A stretch of 64,000 bases of DNA, taken from assembly GCA_002105175.1 (NCBI GenBank), contig MCGE01000018.1, forward strand, positions 186,001-250,000, written 5' to 3'. Below, piece by piece: positions 27,775-40,741 of the stretch; positions within the stretch are counted from its first letter, which is position 1, and each line of letters opens with the position of its first letter. The notes under the pieces are model-generated. The model ran no database searches, was not told the origin of the DNA, and saw nothing but the letters and a program-made list of their open reading frames with translations. A program made the translations under genes and the position numbers. The DNA comes from Absidia repens. Lineage: Eukaryota > Mucoromycota > Mucoromycetes > Mucorales > Cunninghamellaceae.

Positions 27775-28264
27775 ATGTCAATAAGGAAAGAAGCCCTCGA
27801 GAAAAAGGTAAGTGATCAAAAAAAGTCAACGAAATCAAAAACAAAAGCAAAAGCAAGGTTTGATTACTCACTTTATTTTTAAACTGAAATAGCTCCAGGA
27901 ATCCAAAGTACTTTCAGCTGAACTCGCTTCTGTACGATCTACAGCGGTAAAGACAAAATCAAGTAAGTTCAAATAACACTGATTTGCTACTGAACCCCTT
28001 TTTCTATCTCTCTCTTTATAGAAAGTATACCAAAGAAAAGTGCCGACATCAAACATTTTTTTACTTGAAAACGATACAAATGCCGTCAAATCAGCCACAC
28101 TACGTAAGTCAAACTTCCACCATCGACTATTTTCGAACGTGATCCAACTCACAAACTCGACTCTGTCTTTACGTCTCTCTCTCTCTCTCTCTTTTTTTTT
28201 TTTTTTTTTAATGATAGATCAACAAAAATCATTGGAAAAGGAACTTAAGACACTGCAGACATAG
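27775..28264 (+). CDS. ASDURF-like prefoldin-type small protein (putative)
   Basis: Four small exons (27775-27807, 27893-27946, 28022-28103, 28218-28264) give a 71-residue, highly charged coiled-coil protein. The middle reads SVRSTAKVYQRKVPTSNIFLLEN and the end QQKSLEKELKTLQT (the longest stretch quoted in parts: KVYQRKVPTSNIFLLE). This pattern, a helix then K-V-Y ... S-N-I-F-x-L then a second helix, matches what I recall of human ASDURF. ASDURF is the protein encoded by the upstream ORF of ASNSD1 and a prefoldin-like subunit of the PAQosome/R2TP co-chaperone. The splice used for exon 2 (donor after ACAGCG) is needed for phase; a second GTAAGT a few bases downstream breaks the frame. The role in assembly of RNA polymerases and PIKK complexes is inferred only from that resemblance. 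A generic prefoldin-beta-like protein is the alternative. Confidence 0.65.
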
Positions 28265-30031
28265 ACGAGAAAAGGTCAAAGTAACCGCAATACCAAGACA
28301 TCAAGTCCCTTATGGCTACAAAGACATCTTCCATCCCTAATTGTTTATTCCCCAGCTTTAATAGATCGCTGTAGTTTAGTTTTAGTTTAGTTTTAGTATA
28401 TATATATATATATATATATATTGTTTATTATTTTGAATAAAGAAAATTGGTAAATCAAAGTCAAAACATAGCAGCAAGTCATTGTGTAGTGTTCATGCAA
28501 ACATAGAAAATGGCAAAAGGATGGGCAATATTGGTAGTGGGTTTATTTTAAGAAAATGGGTGCAGAGGAAGGACAGAAAAATTAGACTATATCAAAAACT
28601 CATATTCGAGTTAGTGTTTTCACTGTTTGATATATTACAAACAGACGCATTTGACGAACCTACCTACTTTTATTATAGGAGTCAGTAAACATAACGTAAA
28701 ATACACAATGAGGATAAGTCATTCTTCTGAGGAGAGGGGGAGCGGAATATTCGACACTGTTCGGCAAACTATTTTAAAGAGCAAATGCGGATGGGTGGGC
28801 AGACAAATCACGACAGTTGCGTGAACAGAAACCACCCCGATGCTGAATGGCGGCATTTGCTTAAAACAAAGAGGGAGGGCTCGATGCTGAATGGTAGAGG
28901 TTTCTATCATGAAATTAGAACCATTATTTTGATTATGTTGTATGATGCTGAATGTTGTAAAAAAGAAGACAAACAAACAAGAAAGGGAGGTAAGGCGAAG
29001 GAGTGTTCTGTTCTTTACCTGGATGTCGCAAACCAAATCCTCAGAGATAGAAAAAAAAAAACATTTCAAATCCCGCCCACGTGGATTTTTATTTCGCCCA
29101 TCTTTATTTTTCCCTCTTTCTCTTTCCTTTTTTTTTTTTCACCATTCATCTTCTTTGAGGTTGTGACGATCTTATATTAGTGTTAGGAATAGTTTAGAAG
29201 GGGGTTCAGTTCAGGGATTACAAGATGCATGGGCAAACCCTTTCATTTTGGATCTAGGATCTGGAGGCACAATTAGTTGGCTTTTTCAAGTCATCATTAG
29301 CTTAGTATTGTGTTAGTTTGTATCTATATCCGAATAAAATATATCTTTTTTTTCATACTTCAATAAAAAATATCCCATTAGCTTCTTTCACGTCTTGTAT
29401 AGTAGATCCCTGATTTTACCATTATCTCCTTAGAATAGTATTGACTGTTATTATGCTTCAATTAAAGATATCCCGTTGGCATACTTTGCATATTAGGTTA
29501 GCTCTCTTTTGAAAGTATTCTGTTATATTAATGCCAACTATTATCCATATCTCCTCATACTACCTCCATTAGTTCCCTTGATTGATGTTTTTCTACCCTT
29601 GACTTCTATTATCAAGCCTATAGGTTTTTTTTAATTTTTTGTGTGTGAGTTTATGGTCAAATATACATATAGACAAAAAGCAAAAGACAACAATGACAAT
29701 AAAAGGCGAATACAAATGAGTGGTAAACATAAAATGGTTTTTATTTAAAAATAATAGTATAATAATAGCATTGCAAGTGGAAGTGGATATCATATTATAA
29801 TGATTTCTATACCATAACTATGTACAAAATTCAGCAAAGTTCTTTCAAATTATTCTGAGTGCAACTGGTCCCTTTCGGGGATACAGTATCAAGCCACATC
29901 ATCGTATTCAATATTAATATAAAAAATGTAGTATTGATGTTTTATTCTGACAAAAAAAATAGGAGGAAAGGTCAATAAGAACAACTAAACGGCGTATATC
30001 CTACAACTATGTAATAAAGCTAAACTATAAT
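28265..30031. other. Intergenic region between ASDURF-like and CREG-like genes
   Basis: This is 1.77 kb, convergent. It contains a TA microsatellite near 28398-28422, then dispersed repeat copy 3, then AT-rich 3' flank. I see no supportable gene. Short open frames in 28.5-29.2 kb fall within or beside the repeat. Confidence 0.55.
28820..29585 (+). repeat. Dispersed repeat family, copy 3
   Basis: The core begins at CAAATCCCGCCCACGTGG (CACGTG 29078-29083). It continues through TTAGTGTTAGGAATAGTTTA, GGGATTACAAGATGCATGG and GCAAACCCTTTCATTTTGG to AATAAAATATATCT and CTTCAATAAAAAATATCCC. It ends near CATACTACCTCCATTAG, which parallels CATGCTACCTCCAATAC in copy 2. Upstream of the core, GATGCTGAATGGCGGCATTT resembles CATGTTGAATGACGGTATTT in copy 5, so the element probably starts at or before 28820. 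Confidence 0.8.
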
Positions 30032-31147
30032 TCAATCTTGTCTGAGGAGAGGCAAACGCTTGTCTTTCTTTTGGTATAGATCCAACGGGATCCAGCCAAT
30101 ATAATTCATGCCACCAAAACCACCAACATAATAGATAGATTGTACTTCGAGTCTATAGAAATTGAAATCATGGAATTGCTCCCTACAACAATCAAAACAA
30201 TGATCACAGAATGTCATCGGTAAGTTACATACGGTAACCAGGTGGTCATGTGTTTTTTTTTTCTTTTTCTCATTTACCAGAATTTGGCTTCCTTGTGCAT
30301 TTTCCCAAAACATGCCATATTGTGCTTCCTCTATAGTGTAAACACAACATTTGTCAGTAAAAATACATATCACATTTATCCTTCTTACCAGTGATTTAGG
30401 CATTTGAACTAGTTCGCCCAATAGCGTAAAGCGTGGTTGCTGTACGGGTGTTGAGGTATTTCCAATAGGTTGATTAATTTCCTTCAATGATCTGATAGTG
30501 AATCCGATTTTTTGTCGTTGATGTTGAGCATTTCTGGAATTGATCTTGAAAAGAAAAATAAGGAATGTCAATGCGAGGGAGGATAGAATAGCTGTGAGTG
30601 CCACTTATACTTTGATGCCACCATACACACACACACACACACACACACACGTATCACCACCGAGTACCCATGATTGCACGAACCCGTTACATCCTTACCT
30701 GAAGATTTGACATAAATAATAAAAGGTCACCATTATCTTCAGCAGTACAACCATCGGCATAGTATTCCATAAGACCAAAAGGAAAGCCTATGGTAGGACG
30801 GAAGAGATATTCTTCGATGAGTATCTTATCTCTCAAACAAGACCCGCTTACCCTCTATCTCATTTTCTTTCTCTGTATAACTCATTCATACTTACCTTCA
30901 AAGTCTTCATTGACGGAGGAATCGACCAAAGTTAGCATAGTACCTAAACCTGCAAATATAAAAACACCGCACATGAGATTGATTCCATTGGACTATACAA
31001 ACAGTACTGGGAGTATTTCCACTTACCAGTATCTTCTACTACTTGACGTGCCAAAGATGCTGCTGTTGTGACATCTTGGCCGGCTTGGCAGAAAACAAAG
31101 AAGAGTTGAATGATAAGTACAGCAAAAAAAGTGGTAAAGTATTTCAT
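30032..31147 (-). CDS. Secreted CREG-like protein (FMN split-barrel fold)
   Basis: Six exons run from ATG 31147 to TGA 30032-30034 and give about 210 residues. The N terminus is a signal peptide (KYFTTFFAVLIIQLFFVFCQA), so it enters the secretory or endolysosomal route. The mature part follows the CREG pattern: ASLARQVVEDTGLGTMLTL, then FPFGLMEYYADGCT, LLLFMSNLQINSRNA and PRFTLLGELVQM. A short exon read in the phase-correct frame gives MACFGKMHKEAKFW, and the last exon gives HDFNFYRLEVQSIYYVGGFG and YIGWIPLDLY. The W codon split across the last intron confirms that frame. Animal CREG1 is an endolysosomal glycoprotein related to pyridoxamine-phosphate oxidases but without proven catalysis. The fungal role is unknown. 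A CA-type repeat lies in an intron near 30627-30650. Confidence 0.85.
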
Positions 31148-31666
31148 TATTGGTCTACTAAAGGAAAAAAGACGTGAGAGAAAAAAAAGAAAAGAATCTT
31201 TTTTATTTAAGAATATGCAGCGGAGCCCAAAAATAAATACACCAGGAGACATATGGGTCATGCTGGAAAAAATCAGATAATAAAGCATCAGATAAAAAAT
31301 AATGGTCACCAAAAGGAATAAAATTCATAATCATGGTTGCACCTTTAAAAAACAAAAAGGAGTGAAAGTAATGCCAATGCCGTGGGAGAAAGCGCTCATT
31401 GAATTTGAATCATGCTCCTAGATGCCTTTCACGCCCACTACACATATAGTGCCACAGTCGAAGTACAGTAAAAAAAAATAAGAGACTTTATTTAAAATTA
31501 TATATTTATATATATAGGCAAAACAAAATGATAAAATATGATATACAATATAGGACAATGTGGAAAAATAACAAAAAACTAACTAACAAAGACACAAAGA
31601 ATCTAAACTACAATACACCAACATCCCGATTCCGCCCGCTGATCTTGATTGATTGTTCAAAGACGA
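31148..31666. other. Intergenic region upstream of CREG-like gene
   Basis: This is about 520 bases between the MET3 stop and the CREG-like start, both on the minus strand. It is AT-rich and would hold the MET3 3' end and the CREG-like promoter. No other feature is seen. Confidence 0.55.
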
Positions 31667-35230
<3,564 letters not shown>

Positions 35231-35773
35231 TTATGCAATAACTGTCTTGACCATATCATTCAGTTTCTTTTCCACAAATACATTGAGCATATCATCTTGA
35301 CCAGAGATATCCAAACTGACAAAAAATTGTTCACCATACTTGAGAGCTAAATAATAAATATTATAAATGTGAGATAGCTGTGCACCTCTCCCGTCACCCT
35401 CCCCCTCCTAAAAAAAACACTATCTTCTTACCTAAGCGACGAGCTATATTTCGGCTATATTCTTTAACATCGTTTCCTAGCACTGTGGTTGCCGAAGGGA
35501 TGTTCTATAATATAAATATAAAAAGGTTTTGTCAATATATAACACTTACATATAGTTTCATCCCCTCCCTAGCTTCACTCGAGAAAAGAATATGCTAACT
35601 AAACGTACCTGCGATCCAAAAGCTGGCACGGCAACCGCCATATCACCCATTTTCCCTGCTTGCTTTCCAATCCAAACAACATTCGCACCTTGCATTTGCA
35701 CGATTTGAAAATATATAGGTTCTGTCATAAATAAGTGAGTTGCTTGATGTATCATAAACTTTGGTTCCGCCAT
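35231..35773 (-). CDS. Proteasome assembly chaperone 4-like protein (PAC4/Poc4)
   Basis: It is a predicted chaperone for alpha-ring assembly of the 20S proteasome, acting with a PAC3-like partner. Three exons from ATG 35773 to TAA 35231-35233 give about 117 residues, a normal length. The family-like core is YFQIVQMQGANVVWIG, GDMAVAVP, NIPSATTVLG and the helix YSRNIARRLALKYG, followed by the strand QFFVSLDI. This small beta-sandwich family has weak sequence conservation, so the label rests on the overall pattern. A PAC3-type member is the main alternative. Confidence 0.78.
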
Positions 35774-36144
35774 CTTTTATTTTATATATCGGTCGTCAAC
35801 TGTGTGAGCGAAAAAAAAAAAAAGAAAAGGAACGGCCACATTCGAACAATTTTGTTCAGCGTGGCGGGATTTTAAATAGTCAACTCACACAAGGACGATT
35901 TTTCATCTTCATTTTTTGAAAATTCTCTTTCTCTCTTTTTATCAAAATAAACCCATCATAATGTAAGTTATAGCGTATATAATAGATAAAGCCTGTGATC
36001 ATGGATGAGTAGATGTATATCTAGTTGGATGGATAAAAGGATGGATGGATGGATGGATAGATAGATGATCAGTTCATTTTACATGGAACAAATCAAAATG
36101 AATGGTTAGACTCATATCACCTTTTTTTTTTTTCTTTGAATAGC
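35774..36144. promoter_or_regulatory. RPS12 promoter and 5'UTR intron
   Basis: This is divergent from the PAC4-like gene. A 5'UTR intron of RPS12 runs from GTAAGT at about 35963 to TAG at 36143, so the start codon lies two bases after the acceptor. The intron contains a GGAT/GATA-type repeat at about 36033-36066 on the coding strand. A similar repeat occurs in the first intron of RPL25. Confidence 0.65.
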
Positions 36145-36817
36145 ATGTCTGCCGACGAAGAACAAGTCATCATGGAAACTCAAGAAGTCGAAGTTGCTGC
36201 TGAAGCTCCCAAGGGTCAAATGTCTGTTGAAGAAGCTCTCCAAGAAGTCTTGCGCCGTGCCTTGGTTCACGATGGTCTTGCTCGTGGTTTGAAGGAAGCC
36301 GTCAAGGCTTTGGACAGGTAAACAAAGAACAAAAGCAACGATTTCATTTGTTGACCAAAACACTTACACCCCGAAAAAAAAAGTGATTGGAAGATGGTTT
36401 TGATTAAAACTTGACACTCACTTTACCCTTTTGTCTCTCTTATCCATTGAAAAAAATATATATATTAGACGTCAAGCTCACTTGGCTGTCCTCTGCGAAT
36501 CCTGCACTGAAGGTGAATACATCAAGTTGGTCGAAGCCTTGTGTGCTGAACACAACATTAGCTTGATCAAGGTCTCTGATGCCAAGAAGCTCGGTGAATG
36601 GGCCGGTCTTTGCAAGATTGACCGTGAAGGTAACGCCCGTAAGGTCGTTGGCTGTTCTTGCGTTGCTGTCACTGACTTTGGAGAAGAATCTGAAGCCATG
36701 AACATCTTGTTGGATTGTAAGTTACCAAATGATAACTCAAAAGACGGGCATGCTGTACGTGGTTACTGATCAATCATCTACTTTTTTTATGTATTTTTAG
36801 ACTTCAAGACCCAATAA
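36145..36817 (+). CDS. RPS12: 40S ribosomal protein S12 (eS12)
   Basis: This is a structural protein of the small ribosomal subunit beak. Three coding exons (36145-36317, 36469-36716, 36801-36817) give 145 residues. The sequence matches S12 throughout: [66 protein letters not shown], and the terminal YFKTQ in the 17-base last exon. The start is MSADEEQ, placed directly after a 5'UTR intron acceptor. A longer in-frame ATG upstream is intronic. Codon use is strongly biased (AAG, CTT/GTC, GGT), as expected for a highly expressed gene. Confidence 0.97.
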
Positions 36818-37582
36818 ACGCATCGTTTGTCATTACGTATTTATAGTTTTTTTTTTACGTTTTTTTTGTCTCATCTTATTCATATAATAAATTATGATAT
36901 TGTATATTGAAATTTTACCTCATTATGTTGCTATTGCTGTTTTTTTACACTGTCTTTTATGTTTGTTTATATGATGCTGAGGACGATGATATGCAACGAT
37001 GATAGGATGATGCTTGCATTAATGTGATGATGGATGGAGATTGGTGTTGGTGATAATAAAGGGCGCAATAAAAAAGCACTTTTTTTTTGTATTGCACATG
37101 TTCTGGCTGTTGGGAGACGATTGGTCTGGAATTGGGCGTTGATGCAGCAGGACGGATGCTTGTGGTGTGTGTATGTCGGTGTCTTATATAAGGAATGGGA
37201 TAAATATCGTTTGAGAGCATATCTGCACAATTAGGAAGTCTTTTTTCTAAAGCATTGAATGAACTTGTTCGCTGAAGTTGTACGACCAAAAAAAAAAATC
37301 AGAAATTCCAGAATGTTATTGTCAAGGAGAAAATGATCGATATACATACAATACAAGATAAAGAATAAAGCAACGCAATAATACTTCTTTATTGATGAAT
37401 ATAGACTGTTAAAAAGTCGGTGTTTATGTATAACACCACTTGTGATTGAAAGGGGGACTTATAGCTATTACTATACGAAAATGAAGAGAACAATGGCTTA
37501 CGTTATATACAGCACAGTGGGGCGGGACATACTCATTCAACAAGAAAAATCAAATATATGGGAGACGATGTAAAAGTAAAAA

Positions 37583-37645
37583 GACAATGGCATATTTTGT
37601 TCAGATGTAGATACTAACTATGACAACCATACTAAACTGATCTAA
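37583..37645 (-). repeat. Inverted fragment of the dispersed repeat family
   Basis: On the minus strand this reads TTTAGTATGG ... TCATAGTTAGTATCTACATC (continuing TGAACAAAATATGCC). This matches the family tail just before the AATAAAATAT motif (TAGTTTGTATCTACATCTGA in copy 1). It lies about 50 bases before copy 4 and in the opposite orientation. Confidence 0.65.
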
Positions 37646-37689
37646 TAATAATATTATGACATATGTATGGGTATTAGACAAACAGGGTG

Positions 37690-38770
37690 TATGTAAGGCG
37701 TGAATGTTTGATTAAGAAGAAATATAATGTCAGATAAGATAGTCCAATCCAAGAGGGTATCATAGGCTATCCTACAGTGACTGACAAACTGTTGTACAAC
37801 GAAGGCGTTAACTATAGGCCGACTTGCTCCATGGATTAGGAGGAGATCAATTATGCTGCCATTATTCAACGGAAAAATCCAATGTTATGAGAAGAGAGCC
37901 ACCATGTTGATAATGCCGTTGCAAATAGAGAAAGAGAGGATTTCATCTTTGTATCAACCAAAAAAAAAAAAACAAAAAAATACACAAATCAATGAGACCA
38001 AAAACAATAATTCAAATCCCGCCCACGTGAATATTTATTTTCTGCTAATTTTATTTTTTCCCTCTCTTTCTTTTTTTTTTCTTCATCATTCAACTTATTT
38101 GAGGTCATGGTGAACTTGGATTATGAACTTCGATTAATGTCAGGACTGTTTAAATGGGACTTCAGATCAGCGATGGCAACATGCATGGGGAAACCCTTTC
38201 GTTTTGAAGTCAGGATTTTGAACCACCTCTAGTTTAGCTTTTCGGAGCCCTCATTAACTTGATTTAGTGTTAGCTTATCCATAGTTTATATCATCATCTG
38301 AATAAAGTATGTCTCTTTTCACTTGCTTCAATGAAAAATGTTCGGGTAGTTTTTTTCATGCCTTGTGCAATATATCCTATTTTTATTATCATCACGGCTT
38401 TTGTAGTGTTCACCGTTGTTGTTTTTCAAGAACAGATATCCATTTAGTCCTTCTCATGTCTTGTAGAATATACCATATTCCTATTTACAGTATTCTCTTG
38501 AGATTAGTGTTTTGTAATTCATTGAATCCAGTTTGCCTCTTGCTATCTCTTTTTTAAATTCCTTGTGACATTGAACAGCACACCTTCAGCTTAAACTTGC
38601 CCTATTCCTTCTAATAAAATGAGTTGTTTTTTTTTGTTACCCCATCCGCTGACCCATTTTATAATATGTCAAACCCGTTATTGCGGTTGTTTTTCAAGTG
38701 CCCTATCATATATCTGTTTTCTAGCTCCCAAACTATTTCTAATTTCATCCCAGAGTGCCAGTGTAGCCTC
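37690..38770 (+). repeat. Dispersed repeat family, copy 4 (one of the two longest)
   Basis: The left part (GTAAGGCG, then ACAAACTGTTGTACAACGAAGGCGTT, quoted here as TGTACAACGAAGGCGTT) aligns with copy 5. The core follows with CAAATCCCGCCCACGTGA (CACGTG 38024-38029), AATGTCAGGACTGTTTAAA, CATGCATGGGGAAACCCTTT and GAATAAAGTATGTCTC. The right part (CCGCTGACCC, GTTATTGCGG, CTGTTTTCTAGCTCCCAAAC) matches copy 5 to about 38770. No conserved open frame survives across copies. Confidence 0.8.
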
Positions 38771-38808
38771 TACCTAACAGAACACATAGTGTATATACGC
38801 AGCTTCCG

Positions 38809-38810
<2 letters not shown>

Positions 38811-38855
<45 letters not shown>
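38811..38855. repeat. T45 homopolymer
   Basis: This is an uninterrupted run of about 45 T residues directly after the right end of repeat copy 4, followed by a GTGTGT-rich patch and an A18 run near 38899-38917. Confidence 0.85.
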
Positions 38856-38857
<2 letters not shown>

Positions 38858-39322
38858 GTGTGTTTATGTGTGTGTGTTGTATGTGTGGTAGTGTAATGAA
38901 AAAAAAAAAAAAAAAAGTTCGAAACCCAGATCAGATGAATATAAAGGGGTCGCATACAAACGTGCAAAGCGGTAGTAGCGCTTAGTTCCATCAAAAATCA
39001 CGCTTTAAAAACACAACCTCTCTCCCTTTTCTTGGACACCCAGTAGATCAATATTTTGAAAGTGTGCATACAGTATTAAAAAAAGTTGCTGATGTACATC
39101 ATATGTCTAATACTATGTCAATGATGAGGGAGCCGTTCAAACAAAAAAAGACAATAGTTCATGTAGCATTAGTTCCGGATTTGAAAGAAGCATCCAAGCA
39201 AAATCATCCAACCAGCAATACTATATATAACAATGGAAAATCACACAAAAATAAACTCAGAAGGAGTAAAGTATAAAAATCAATTTTTTTTATTGACAAA
39301 ACAACAAAATAAAACAACTAAT

Positions 39323-39907
39323 CTAGATGAAGCCAATGCGGTTAGCAATGTCAAGAGCATCAACATCAGCGGTCAAACGCACGTAAGCCTTCTTGGAACC
39401 ATCAGGACTAGAAATAGGTATAGAAAGGAAGAAAATGGCGTGAGTCACTTGAGATCTCTTTGTGTATTGTATTCCCTCCCTCCTCATCTTTCCCGATGTT
39501 TTATTGCATAATCCGATCTTCTTTTTCCTCCTACTTACCGGATCAAGGTGTTCACCTTGAGGGCATCGACGTCATAGAGTTGCTTGACAGATTGCTTGAT
39601 TTGGTTCTTGTTAGCCTTAACATCAACAATGAAGGTCAAAGTGTTGTGGTCTTCAATCTTCTTCATGGAGGTTTCAGTGTTCAAAGGTTGACGGATGACA
39701 CGGTATTGGTCCATACGAGGAACGTGGGGGACAGACTTGCGAGTGTACTTGGGGGCACGAGCCAACTTCAAGGTTTTGGGGATACGGAATTGAGTGGCGG
39801 TACGGATCTTGCGGACAGTCTTACCGTGAACACCCTTAAGGGCGGCCTTCTTGGCATTTTGAGCCTTGGTAGCGGCTACAATAAAAAAAAAAAAGGGCAG
39901 TGAGTAC

Positions 39908-39938
<31 letters not shown>

Positions 39939-40281
39939 GGAAAAAGTTCAACAATAGAAATAAAGAATAGACGATAGGAGTGGAGAAAAAAATATGTAGC
40001 GGTGGTGTTGTCAATATGTTGATCGTTTTCATTCCAAGCGAAAAGTTTAGTGTGAATCAATTCGTTTGTTCAAAGCATGAAAGAAAAACATGTCGCAAAT
40101 AAGGCAACAGTGAATCCATAATCCATCCATCCATCGAGTTGTATCCGATTCATCCATCCATCCATCGTATACATATATATAATCAGTTGTATCCATCCTA
40201 TCGTCTATCCTTTAATCCGTTTTTCTTTTGTTCTTTTTGTTGCCTATATACTGATGAGCTTGACTTACCGTTAGGGGCCAT
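39323..40281 (-). CDS. RPL25: 60S ribosomal protein L25 / L23a (uL23)
   Basis: This large-subunit protein at the peptide exit tunnel is a docking site for signal recognition particle and nascent-chain factors. The first exon is only 13 bases (40269-40281: ATG GCC CCT AAC G). Exon 2 covers 39875 to about 39539 and the last exon ends at TAG 39323-39325. The product is about 150 residues. Diagnostic segments are [57 protein letters not shown] and [20 protein letters not shown] (quoted within 20 residues). Intron 1 (about 390 bases) holds a long A/T run and GGAT-type repeats on the coding strand. Codon bias is strong, as in RPS12. Confidence 0.96.
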
Positions 40282-40741
40282 TTCGAATAAATTCAAGAGT
40301 AGAAAGAGAAAGATTTTTCCCATTCCATAAGGCCGAAGCATTATTACAATGAATTTAAACACCGCGCCTGCCTTTTCACAGAATCCCAATTTCACTTTTC
40401 AAATTGCAAAAAAACTAAAAAACCGCCCAGTTGCCATAAATTGCCCACAATCAAAGAAGTCATTTTTTTATTCAGTATAATTGATTTGATGATTTATTAA
40501 AAAGATATTGATTAATGAATATATAATATAATATTAAAAAAGTGGCAAAAAACGAAAATGTATCATAACATGGGAAACAACTAATTGTATGTAAGCGGGG
40601 AGGGTAGGAAGGTTTACTAATATACTAACTAATAATAATATATATGTATGAGAAAAAGAAAGAAAGAGGGGAAATAAATCACTAACTAATAACAGATAAA
40701 GGTGTAGGATAGTGTGGGGGGGGGAATATACAGTAGATAGA
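40282..40741. promoter_or_regulatory. RPL25 upstream region
   Basis: This is 460 bases upstream of the minus-strand RPL25, shared with the 3' flank of the tandem Mbp1-like gene. It is AT-rich with AAACCGCCC-like and G-run patches (40717-40724). I recognise no canonical ribosomal-protein promoter element. Confidence 0.4.

Larger units (their letters stand above)
36818..39322. other. Intergenic region between RPS12 and RPL25
   Basis: This is 2.5 kb, convergent. It contains an inverted repeat-family fragment (37583-37645), dispersed repeat copy 4, a T45 run at 38811-38855 followed by a GT-rich patch, an A run near 38900, and a B-box-like GTTCGAAACC near 38918 without a tRNA fold. No protein gene is supported. 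Confidence 0.55.

Noticed and set aside
38309..38557. Open frame similar in translation to one at 2759-2962 (minus)
   Set aside because: The similarity comes from the dispersed repeat DNA. Other copies of the family do not keep the frame open, so coding is unlikely.
38917..38928. GTTCGAAACC, resembling a tRNA B box
   Set aside because: No A box at the right distance and no acceptor, D or anticodon stems could be formed.
39880..40268. Possible snoRNA in RPL25 intron 1
   Set aside because: RPL23a introns host C/D snoRNAs in some eukaryotes, but I found no convincing C box and D box pair with a terminal stem.
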